Below are positions 8,857-16,216 of a stretch of 64,000 nucleotides of DNA, piece after piece. Under the pieces are notes generated by a model that was not told the origin of the DNA, did not search any database, and saw only the letters and a program-made list of their open reading frames with translations. Location of the stretch: the NCBI RefSeq assembly GCF_000009765.2, contig NC_003155.5, positions 8,928,001 to 8,992,000 on the forward strand. The letters run 5' to 3'. Both the position numbers and the translations under genes were made by a program. Positions within the stretch are counted from its first letter, which is position 1. Every line of letters begins with the position of its first letter. Source of the DNA: Streptomyces avermitilis MA-4680 = NBRC 14893 (GTDB taxonomy: Bacteria; Actinomycetota; Actinomycetes; Streptomycetales; Streptomycetaceae).

Positions 8857-9468
8857 GTGATCCGGGTACTTCTGGTGCACGACGCGTGTCTGGTGCGATC
8901 GGTACTGGCGGAGTGGCTCCGCCGGGAACCGGATCTCGGGGTGTACGACACGACGTGGCGCGGCGCACCCGGGCGGGTGCGCTCGGTGCGGCCGGACGTC
9001 TGCGCGGTGGACCTGGACTGCGCGGACTCCCACGGCGTGCCGCCGCTGGCCGACGTGTGCGGCCGGGGCGCGGGCAGCCTGACGGCCCCCCGGCTTCTGG
9101 TGCTCGCCCATGCGAACAGACCGGGCCTGCTGAAGCGGGCGGCGGAGGCGGGGGCGCTCGGGTACGTGGACAAGGAGGGCTCGCCTGAGCGGCTGGTGTC
9201 CGGGATCCGCAGGGTCGCCGAGGGGGAACGTTTCGTCGACGACTCGCTGGGCTTCGGCTTCCTCAAGGCCGCGGAGATGCCGCTGACCAGACGCGAGCTG
9301 AGCGTCCTGTCACTCGCCGCCGGGGGCGCCTCCGTCGCGGAGATCGCCGGAAGTCTCCATCTGTCCCACGGCACCGTGCGCAACTACATGTCCGCCATCA
9401 CGCGCAAGACCGGGGCACGCAACCGGATCGACGCCATCCGGATCTCGCAGGGGGAGGGCTGGGTCTGA
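8857..9468 (+). CDS. ramR: RamR/AmfR-like response regulator of the SapB cluster
   Basis: The start is taken as GTG at 8857, preceded by GAGG at 6 nt; an in-frame ATG at 8797 lacks a ribosome site. The product has 203 aa. The receiver domain has Asp in LLVHD, a central acidic CAVDLDCADS and Lys in YVDKEG. The C-terminal LuxR-type HTH is about residues 140-200 (LTRRELSVLSLAAGGASVAE). No sensor kinase is nearby, as for the RamR orphan regulator. It sits at the end of the ramCSAB-like genes and its 3' end overlaps ramB antisense by about 159 bp. Inferred role: activate the lanthipeptide operon during aerial growth. Confidence 0.88.
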   Translation: MIRVLLVHDACLVRSVLAEWLRREPDLGVYDTTWRGAPGRVRSVRPDVCAVDLDCADSHGVPPLADVCGRGAGSLTAPRLLVLAHANRPGLLKRAAEAGALGYVDKEGSPERLVSGIRRVAEGERFVDDSLGFGFLKAAEMPLTRRELSVLSLAAGGASVAEIAGSLHLSHGTVRNYMSAITRKTGARNRIDAIRISQGEGWV

Positions 9469-11205
9469 GGCGGGCCGCCGGGCGGGGGCCGGGACCGGCA
9501 CCGAGGCGGCGCCGGAGGAGGCGGGGACGGTGGGCGACCATGTGCCCACCAGGTCGCGGTACAGGGCTGAGCGCCGCAGCAACTCGTCGTGGTCGCCGTA
9601 CTCGGTGCGCCGGCCGTCCATGACGAGCACGCGGTCCGCGCGCAGGGCGGAGCTGATGCGGTGGGCGACCACCACGAGCGTGGTGCCGGCACGCTCGGCG
9701 AACGCGCGCTCCGCGCGCTCCTCCGCCGCGGGGTCCAGGTGACAGGTCGCCTCGTCGAGCAGCACGACCGAGGCGTACGAGAGATACGCCCGGGTCAGCG
9801 CGATCAGCTGTCGTTCGCCCGCGGACAGCGCCGCCGGGTCGAGCCGGGCAAAGGGCCCGCCCAGCCGCTCCAGCAGCGGGGCCAGGCCGACCGCCTCGGC
9901 GGCGGCCAGCAGCTCCGCCCCGGGTACGGGATCAGGCCGCAGTTGGGTGAGGTTTTCCTCGAACGTCCCCCCGAAGACGTACGCCTCCTGCGGGATGAGG
10001 ACCCGAAGTGCGCTCGCTGTGTGTCCGGGCACCGGATGCCCGCACAAACGGACCGTGCCGCGCCGCGGTTCGAGGAGTCCGGCGATCAGTCCCGTGAGGG
10101 TGGACTTGCCGATGCCGCTGGGGCCGACGACGGCGAGCCGGGTGCCGCGCGGAACGGTGAGGTCGAGGTCCTTGATGACGGGGTCACTGGCGGGGCCGTA
10201 GGCGAAGGTGAGGGAGGAGAGAACGAGTGCGGGTGTGTCGGAGGGCACGGCGGCCGGCGGCACGCGGATTCCACCGGTGGCCGGCGGTGGTGCCGCGATG
10301 CCCGGGCCCAGGCGGCGCAGCACCACCGCCAGCCGGGAGCCGCTCGTGCCCAGGCCGTGCACCAGGTTCTGCAGGGCGGGGAGCAGGGACTGGGTGACGT
10401 AGGCGAGAGCGCCGACGAGCGCGCCCGCGCTGACGCCGCGCGCGAGGAGCCAGGGGGCGGTGGCGAGCAGCAGCACGATCGGGAGCTGTCCGCCGACGGC
10501 GAGGGCCGCCACGCGCAGCACGCCCCGGTGGGCCAGTGAGCGGGCGGCGCGCACCTCGGCGTCGATGCGCTGTCCGGCGTCGGCGGCTACGTGCTCCTCC
10601 GCGCCGCCGGCCGTGATGTCCCTGAGGCCGGGGCAGACGGCCCCCAGGTGGGCGGCGAGGCGTTCGTCGGCGACGAGGAACTCCTCCTGCCGGCGGGCCA
10701 GTGGCCGCAGGGTCGCCACAAAGAGGGCCACCCCCGCGGCGAGCGGGGGAGCGACCACGAGCAGGAGCAGCGGCGCGAGCGAGAACAGCCCGACGAGGGC
10801 GCCGACCGTGGTGAACACGAACGAGCGCGACACCATCACCAGACCGGCGAACGTGTCGCGGGCGATCTCCACTTGCTGTGTCAGCCCGGAGAGCGCCCCG
10901 CCGTCGGCCTCCCGCACCCCTCGGTCGACCACACGTCGCACCAGTCGGTCGCGCAACGGCTCGACGAGCGCGGCGACACCCCCGTACACCCGCCCGGTCC
11001 CGAAGGCCCCGACGAGAACCGCCGCCCCCGCGATGCCCAGCCAGCCCAGCCCCACCCCCGCCCGCCCGGACAGGAAACCCTCGTCGAGGGCCCGCGCCAG
11101 GGCGTACCCCAGCAGAAACGTCTGTCCCGTCTCCAGCACCGACCACGCGGCCAGCCGGACGACCACTCGCCACCGTTCGCGCAACAGGAGCGTCAGTTCC
11201 TTCAC
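9310..11205 (-). CDS. ramB: RamB-like ABC transporter of the SapB cluster
   Basis: GTG at 11205 overlaps the ramA stop by 4 bp; the open frame continues far upstream but is a shadow of ramA there. A 631-aa half-transporter: membrane domain about 20-310, ATPase about 370-590 with Walker A VVGPSGIGKSTL, signature LSAGERQLIAL and Walker B VVLLDEATCHLD. The last 50 or so residues are low-complexity and run antisense into ramR, because the only in-frame stop is at 9310. It presumably acts as a heterodimer with RamA in exporting the modified peptide. Confidence 0.88.
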   Translation of the reverse strand: MKELTLLLRERWRVVVRLAAWSVLETGQTFLLGYALARALDEGFLSGRAGVGLGWLGIAGAAVLVGAFGTGRVYGGVAALVEPLRDRLVRRVVDRGVREADGGALSGLTQQVEIARDTFAGLVMVSRSFVFTTVGALVGLFSLAPLLLLVVAPPLAAGVALFVATLRPLARRQEEFLVADERLAAHLGAVCPGLRDITAGGAEEHVAADAGQRIDAEVRAARSLAHRGVLRVAALAVGGQLPIVLLLATAPWLLARGVSAGALVGALAYVTQSLLPALQNLVHGLGTSGSRLAVVLRRLGPGIAAPPPATGGIRVPPAAVPSDTPALVLSSLTFAYGPASDPVIKDLDLTVPRGTRLAVVGPSGIGKSTLTGLIAGLLEPRRGTVRLCGHPVPGHTASALRVLIPQEAYVFGGTFEENLTQLRPDPVPGAELLAAAEAVGLAPLLERLGGPFARLDPAALSAGERQLIALTRAYLSYASVVLLDEATCHLDPAAEERAERAFAERAGTTLVVVAHRISSALRADRVLVMDGRRTEYGDHDELLRRSALYRDLVGTWSPTVPASSGAASVPVPAPARRPASDPALPLRDPDGVDPVACPGLARDGGHVVAHGAVGQMETSGDLRDGGAPGGE

Positions 11206-12971
11206 CCCGCGCCGCCGTTCCGCTCGGTGCCGCTCGACCCGAACACCTCCCGGTACGCCGCCGACCGCCACAGCTCCGCATGCGTGCCCACCGCGCGCAC
11301 TCGCCCCGCCGCCAGCCAGACCACCGCATCCGCGCGTGCGGCCGTGGACACCCGGTGGGCGATGATCAGCCGGCTGCTTCCCGGGGTGTGGCGCAGGAGT
11401 GCCTCGGTGATGTGGCGCTCGGTGACCGTGTCGAGGCTGGACAGGGCGTCGTCCAGGACGAGCAGGCGGCTGTCGTGGGCGAACGCCCGGGCGAGGCCGA
11501 GGCGTTGGCATTCGCCGCCCGACAGCGGGGCCTCGGCACAGGGGGTGGCGTAGCCGTCGGGCAGCCGGCGTACGAAGCTGTCGGCGCGCGCCGTGGCGGC
11601 GGCCTGCCGGACCCGGTCGGGCGGGGGAGAGGGGATGCCGAAGGCGATGGTGTCCTCGATGGTGTCGCCCAGCAGGGCGGGGCGCTCGAAGGCGTGGCCG
11701 ACGGCTCGGCGCAGTGCGGTCCTGTCCAGGTCGCGCAGGGGCACGCCGTCCAGCAGTACGTGCCCGTCGTCGGGGTCGGCGAGCCGTCCCGCGAGGGCCG
11801 CGAGCAGGGACTTGCCCGAGCCGGAGCGGCCCACCACGGCGACCGTGCGGCCGGCGGGCACGACCAGGTCGACGCCGTCGAGCACGGTACGCCCGCCTCG
11901 CCGGACGGTGACCGAGCGTAGCTCCAACCTTCCCTCGCCGGGCGGGAGTTGACGCGTGCCGTACACCGGTGCGGGCTCGGTCAGCACCTCGCCGAGGCGC
12001 CGGGCCGCGGCCCGCGCCCGGATGAGCCCCGAGAGCTGCCCGACCAGCACACCGACGCCGGTCGCGAGCACGGCGTACCGCGAGGCGGCGAGCAACTCGC
12101 CGACGGACAGCCGGTGATGGACGAGGAGCACGCCCCCCACGGCCACCACACCCAGCTGGAGCAGCGGTGCCACGGCGACCGCCTGTGCCGCGGCGCGCCC
12201 TTGCACCCGCCACATCCGCCGCCCCTCGCGGGAGAGTTCCGGCAGCGGCCGCAGGATGCGGGCCACCTCCTTGTCCGCCGTCCCGCCGGCCGCGATGGTG
12301 CGCGCGCCGCCGATCGCCTCCGCGAGCGCGCCGGCGATCCGCCCCTGGACATCCTGGTAACGCGCCACGCACTGGGACGAGTCGCGCGCGAAGGCACGCA
12401 GCAGCAGGGTCAGGACCGGTGCTCCGCCGAGGAACACGGCTGCCAGCAGGGGATCGATCAGGCCGAGGGCCACCACCGCGCCCACCGGCCCGGCGAGGGC
12501 GGCCAGCAGCGTCGCGGCGGTGGCGGGAGCGGTTCCGGCCTGTGCCGCGTTGCCGACGAGCCGCGCCACCAGCTCACCGGGGCCGAAGCGCTCACCGGCC
12601 CGGGGACCCACGGCGAGCACATGCCCGACCAGTCGCTGCCTCAGCCAGGCGGTCGCCCGGGCGTCGGTCGTGCCCGCGAGCACGGTGTGGCAGGCGTCGA
12701 GCAGGGCGATCAGGAGGACCAGGCCGGTGCACCACAGCACCCAGTGCGTTCCCGCCGCGTCACCGGGGCGGGTCAGCAGCAGGTCCAGGGCCCGGCCCAG
12801 GGCGGCCGGCAGCAGCAGGCTCGCGCCCGAAGCGGCCGCGGTCGTCAGACACAGGGCCACGCAGCGGGAACGGCTGTGCCGGGCGGCCGAGCGCAGCAGC
12901 GTGCGGGCGGCCGCCTCGTCCGCGGCACCGGTGCCGTCCGGTGCCGCTCCGTGACCGGAGGGAGTCTTCAT
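11202..12971 (-). CDS. ramA: RamA-like ABC transporter of the SapB cluster
   Basis: The start is set at ATG 12971 (589 aa); an in-frame ATG at 12989 is also possible. Membrane domain about 40-310 and ATPase about 345-570, with Walker A VVGRSGSGKSLLA, signature LSGGECQRLGLARAF and Walker B LLVLDDALSSLD. The usual catalytic Glu after Walker B is Asp here, so this may be the less active half of an asymmetric heterodimer. It is translationally coupled to ramB and separated from ramS by a strong hairpin. Confidence 0.88.
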   Translation of the reverse strand: MKTPSGHGAAPDGTGAADEAAARTLLRSAARHSRSRCVALCLTTAAASGASLLLPAALGRALDLLLTRPGDAAGTHWVLWCTGLVLLIALLDACHTVLAGTTDARATAWLRQRLVGHVLAVGPRAGERFGPGELVARLVGNAAQAGTAPATAATLLAALAGPVGAVVALGLIDPLLAAVFLGGAPVLTLLLRAFARDSSQCVARYQDVQGRIAGALAEAIGGARTIAAGGTADKEVARILRPLPELSREGRRMWRVQGRAAAQAVAVAPLLQLGVVAVGGVLLVHHRLSVGELLAASRYAVLATGVGVLVGQLSGLIRARAAARRLGEVLTEPAPVYGTRQLPPGEGRLELRSVTVRRGGRTVLDGVDLVVPAGRTVAVVGRSGSGKSLLAALAGRLADPDDGHVLLDGVPLRDLDRTALRRAVGHAFERPALLGDTIEDTIAFGIPSPPPDRVRQAAATARADSFVRRLPDGYATPCAEAPLSGGECQRLGLARAFAHDSRLLVLDDALSSLDTVTERHITEALLRHTPGSSRLIIAHRVSTAARADAVVWLAAGRVRAVGTHAELWRSAAYREVFGSSGTERNGGAG

Positions 12972-13020
12972 ACGGCTGTGGCCTCGCATCCCGAGCCGTG
13001 GCCCGCGCGTTCAGGACCGC

Positions 13021-13056
13021 GGGCGGCCCCTCCCCGAAGAGGGGAGCGGACCGCCC
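13021..13056 (-). terminator. Hairpin between ramS and ramA
   Basis: A GC-rich inverted repeat with outer arms GGGCGG and CCGCCC and inner arms CTCCCC and GGGGAG. It lies 3' of ramS and 5' of ramA on the transcribed strand. Inference: a partial terminator that lets the precursor be made in excess over the transporter, or a 3' stabiliser of ramS mRNA. Confidence 0.7.
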
Positions 13057-13079
13057 AGGGCCGTGCGTGCACCGTGTTG

Positions 13080-13196
13080 TCAGAGACAGAGCAGAACGCT
13101 CGCCGCGGAGACGCAGGAGAGCAGGCTCACGGTGCTCGCGCCGCCGCCGCCGGTGTGCTCGTCGGACTCCATCGTCTGCAGGTCGAGAAGTGCCAT
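13080..13196 (-). CDS. ramS: SapB/AmfS-like class III lanthipeptide precursor (38 aa)
   Basis: ATG at 13196 with AGGAAAGGA upstream. The leader begins MALLDLQTMES, the conserved LLDLQ-type recognition motif of class III precursors. The core follows a GGGG stretch and contains two Ser-x2-Ser-x3-Cys units, STVSLLSC and SAASVLLC, exactly the motif converted to labionin or lanthionine rings in SapB and AmfS. The gene lies between the synthetase and the transporters. The mature product would be a two-ring morphogenetic surfactant-like peptide that aids aerial hyphae formation. The identification rests on sequence pattern plus context and is strong. Confidence 0.95.
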   Translation of the reverse strand: MALLDLQTMESDEHTGGGGASTVSLLSCVSAASVLLCL

Positions 13197-13259
13197 CTCG
13201 GTGTCCTTTCCTAGGTGGGGACGGGGTGTTGAATCACGACTCCGGTAGTGGAGCCGCGT

Positions 13260-15908
13260 CTAGTGGGCGCCGCGAAGCGGCGGGAGGAACGGCAGCCGGG
13301 CCCGCGTCTGTCCGTCGAGGGCCGCGCCGAGCGCGAGCAGGCACCCTGCCGTTCCGGTGCCCAGGTCCATGGACAGACGCATCATCTGGTGTCCGGGGAA
13401 GGCCAGTTGGCCCTGGTAGGACATCGCGAACCAGCCGAGCCCGGCGACCTGTTCGGCGAGCCGCTCGGGGGTGGCGCCGGGCGCGCTCGTGCGGCTGAGG
13501 TGGAGGATCATGCCCGCGCGGCCCTGGAAGAGCCCGGGCTGCGCGTAGAAGCGGGAGGTGGCGGCGGTGAGGATGCCCGAACGCGCCCCCTCGAACGTGC
13601 CATGGCCGTCGTCCCCGCCCAGCGCGAGAAAGTCGTCGACGACCATCCCGAGGCCCACGCTCCCGTCCCCGAGGTACGGCAGCGTGCGCCAGCCCTCGTC
13701 GACCTCCAGGCCGCCGCCTTTCTGGACGACGCAGCACTCCAGGTCCTGCCGCAGTGCCTCGGCGGCCGCGTCGCGCAGCTCGGGGGCGCCGGTCTCCTCG
13801 TACTCCCTGAGCAGGAAGAGGGCGATCCCGCTCGCGCCCCGCAGCAGCCCGGCGCGCCGTCGGGGAGGGGCGGGCCGCGGCTCGGCGAGTCGTCGGACGA
13901 GCAGGCGCGCGGCCTCGGCGGCCCGCTCGCGCAGTTGTGTCTCGCCGGTGGTGTGCGCGAGCCGGCCGAGGACCAGGCCGAGTCCGGCGAGGCCTCCGTG
14001 CAGGTCGGAGGAGAGGTTCTGCCAGCGCTCCCGGAGGATCCCGTCGACCAGGTCCAGGGCGCGCTGCCGGTGCCCGAGCAGGTCGAGGACGTAGGCGACG
14101 CCCGCGAGCCCGTCGTACAGGCCGAGGGGCGTCCCGACCGGCGCCGGGTCCGTGTGGTCGAGCAGCCAGCGCTCGCCCTCCTCGTACCGGTCGGCTCCGG
14201 TCTGTTCGAGGACGTACAGCACGCCCGCGGCTCCGTGTGCGAGCCCGAGCCCGCCGCCGTCGGAGAACTGGGCGACGTCGCCGGGGAAGAGCCGGTCGTC
14301 GCGCTCCGGGGTGGCCGAGGCGAGGATGGCCTTGACCATCGAGTCCCGGCTGTAGGGCCAGTCACCGGGGTCGACCGGTGCGGTGTACGAGGTGGTCGGC
14401 CTGACCGGAGACGGGCGCGAGGTGGCCGAAGGGGAGACCTTGTCCCCCTCGGGGTCCGGTGCCTGCCTGCGCCCGGTGATCTCCGCCACCGCCTCGTCCA
14501 GGAACTCCCGCGGAACATCGGGGAACTGTCCGGCGACGACCTCCGCCAGATGCGCGGCCTTGGCGCGGTCGACCACGAAGAGCGTGGTGACCGGCAGGAA
14601 CAGGGCGAGGCGCAGACACGCGAGCGCGTACCGGTCGACGTCCGGGCCCGTGCGGTCCGGCGGCGCGAAGAAGCCCGGATGGGCGACGACCTGGCGGCCG
14701 TTCTCCTCGATCGGGGCCGCCGCCTCGAAGTCGAGCAGGGACACCGACTCCTCGTCCGGCGCGACCATGATGTTGAACACGTGCAGGTCGTTGAAGACGA
14801 TGCCGCGCGCGTGCACCGCGTGCACGGCCTGCTCGACCGCCCGGTGGATGCGCAGCGCCCAGGCCGTGTAGGCGGCGACGGCGTCCGGCTCGGGATCCGG
14901 CGTGAGCAGCGGGTGCCGCTCGGCGAAGAAGGAGTTGAGGGGCCGCCCCTCCAGAAAGTCCATGACGAGGAAGCGGTGGTCGCCGAGTGTGAACCAGTCC
15001 CGCACCTCGGGCACCACACCGAGCCCCGACACCTGCTCCAGCGCGTACTTCTCGCGCTCCAGGCGGGCGATCGCGTCGGCCCCGTCCGAGGCGAGCCCCG
15101 CGTGCGGCCGGCCCTCCTTGAGGACCACCTTGCGGCCGTCCCGGGTGTCGGTGCCCGCGTACACCCCGCCGCCGTTGGAGAAGTGCAGGGCCTTCTCGAT
15201 GCGGTACGGCAGGTCGCCGACCGTCGTGGTGTTGCGCGCCGCGAGCTGCGGTTCGAGGAACGCGGGCAGCGTGACCCACTCCGGAACCTGGAAGGAGGGC
15301 TGCCGCCGGTCCGGCACCAGCGTCCCCTCGCCGTCGCGGACCGCCGGGACGAGTGAGCCGCGCTCGTCCACCACGAAGGAGCGGGCGAAGGCGCCGTACC
15401 GCACGTACAGGGGACCGTCGTTCCAGCGCAGGTCCGTGAGGATGTACGGCCCCTCGCACCCGTCGAGCCGCTCGCCCAGCTCGCGCAGCACGAGGTGCAG
15501 CTGCTCCTCGTCGGCGGGATAGATGGTGACGAACTTGCCGCTGGTGTCGCGGCCCGCGTACTTGGCGTTGCGTAAGTGCAGCAGATGGGGCCCCGGTACG
15601 AACTTGAAGGGGATCCGGCGCGGGACGCAGTACTCCCACACGTCCGTGGCGATCCGCTCCGCGTTCGCCCGGGTGGCCGAGGCGTGGATCTTCCATCCCT
15701 GGGCCGGCCCCGGCAGCGCGGTCCCGGCGTCGTCGACCGGCGTGAACGTCAGCCAGTCGCCGATCCGCGCGCTCCGCCACCCGTCGGGCACCTCGCGGCA
15801 CGCCGGCCCGTACAGCGGAGCGGCACCGGACGCTCCCACGGACAGCCGGTCGGGCGTCTCGTAGAAGTGTCTGTCCGCCAGCGCGTACACCTCGTACCGC
15901 TTGTCCAT
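13260..15908 (-). CDS. ramC: Class III lanthipeptide synthetase LanKC (RamC-like)
   Basis: An 882-aa trifunctional enzyme starting MDKRYEVYALADRHFYE. The N-terminal lyase region is about 1-200. The kinase domain is about 215-480: Lys in KVVLKEGRPHAG, catalytic Asp in IVFNDLHVFNIM, metal-binding LLDFEAA. The C-terminal LanC-like cyclase is about 520-880, with HGAAGVLYVLEQTG and LYDGLAGVAYVL repeats. It phosphorylates Ser/Thr of the precursor, eliminates phosphate to give dehydroamino acids and cyclises with Cys. It is first gene of the ramCSAB-like operon. Confidence 0.95.
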   Translation of the reverse strand: MDKRYEVYALADRHFYETPDRLSVGASGAAPLYGPACREVPDGWRSARIGDWLTFTPVDDAGTALPGPAQGWKIHASATRANAERIATDVWEYCVPRRIPFKFVPGPHLLHLRNAKYAGRDTSGKFVTIYPADEEQLHLVLRELGERLDGCEGPYILTDLRWNDGPLYVRYGAFARSFVVDERGSLVPAVRDGEGTLVPDRRQPSFQVPEWVTLPAFLEPQLAARNTTTVGDLPYRIEKALHFSNGGGVYAGTDTRDGRKVVLKEGRPHAGLASDGADAIARLEREKYALEQVSGLGVVPEVRDWFTLGDHRFLVMDFLEGRPLNSFFAERHPLLTPDPEPDAVAAYTAWALRIHRAVEQAVHAVHARGIVFNDLHVFNIMVAPDEESVSLLDFEAAAPIEENGRQVVAHPGFFAPPDRTGPDVDRYALACLRLALFLPVTTLFVVDRAKAAHLAEVVAGQFPDVPREFLDEAVAEITGRRQAPDPEGDKVSPSATSRPSPVRPTTSYTAPVDPGDWPYSRDSMVKAILASATPERDDRLFPGDVAQFSDGGGLGLAHGAAGVLYVLEQTGADRYEEGERWLLDHTDPAPVGTPLGLYDGLAGVAYVLDLLGHRQRALDLVDGILRERWQNLSSDLHGGLAGLGLVLGRLAHTTGETQLRERAAEAARLLVRRLAEPRPAPPRRRAGLLRGASGIALFLLREYEETGAPELRDAAAEALRQDLECCVVQKGGGLEVDEGWRTLPYLGDGSVGLGMVVDDFLALGGDDGHGTFEGARSGILTAATSRFYAQPGLFQGRAGMILHLSRTSAPGATPERLAEQVAGLGWFAMSYQGQLAFPGHQMMRLSMDLGTGTAGCLLALGAALDGQTRARLPFLPPLRGAH

Positions 15909-16216
15909 CCCATCCCCCTCGGTCTCGTGTCACCGAGCCTTCCAGCCCGTGCGGGGGCCGGACAGTCACGCCTGTCACGAGAACTCCGTGAGGAACGCAT
16001 GCGTAAAGTCATGTTCGGCACGTTTCGAGCGGAGAGGCTCCACCACGGGCCCGGCAGGCCGGGCGGAGGGGTTCCACCGCGGGACCGGCGGACCGGCCGG
16101 AGGCGCTCCGCCAGGGGTCTTCCGGACCGAGCGGACGGGCTCCGTCGCAGGCCCCGGGGATGCCGGAATGGTCACAGGGGCTGCGCCCACGTCCCGGAAG
16201 CGCTGTAATTGCGGAC
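15909..16216. promoter_or_regulatory. Divergent intergenic region between ramC and PP2C gene
   Basis: About 308 bp separate the divergent starts of ramC (minus) and the PP2C fusion (plus). By position it should hold the RamR-responsive ramC promoter. By eye I cannot define the operator. Several repeated GGxCCGGCGGACCGG-like blocks occur between 16045 and 16110. Confidence 0.4.
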
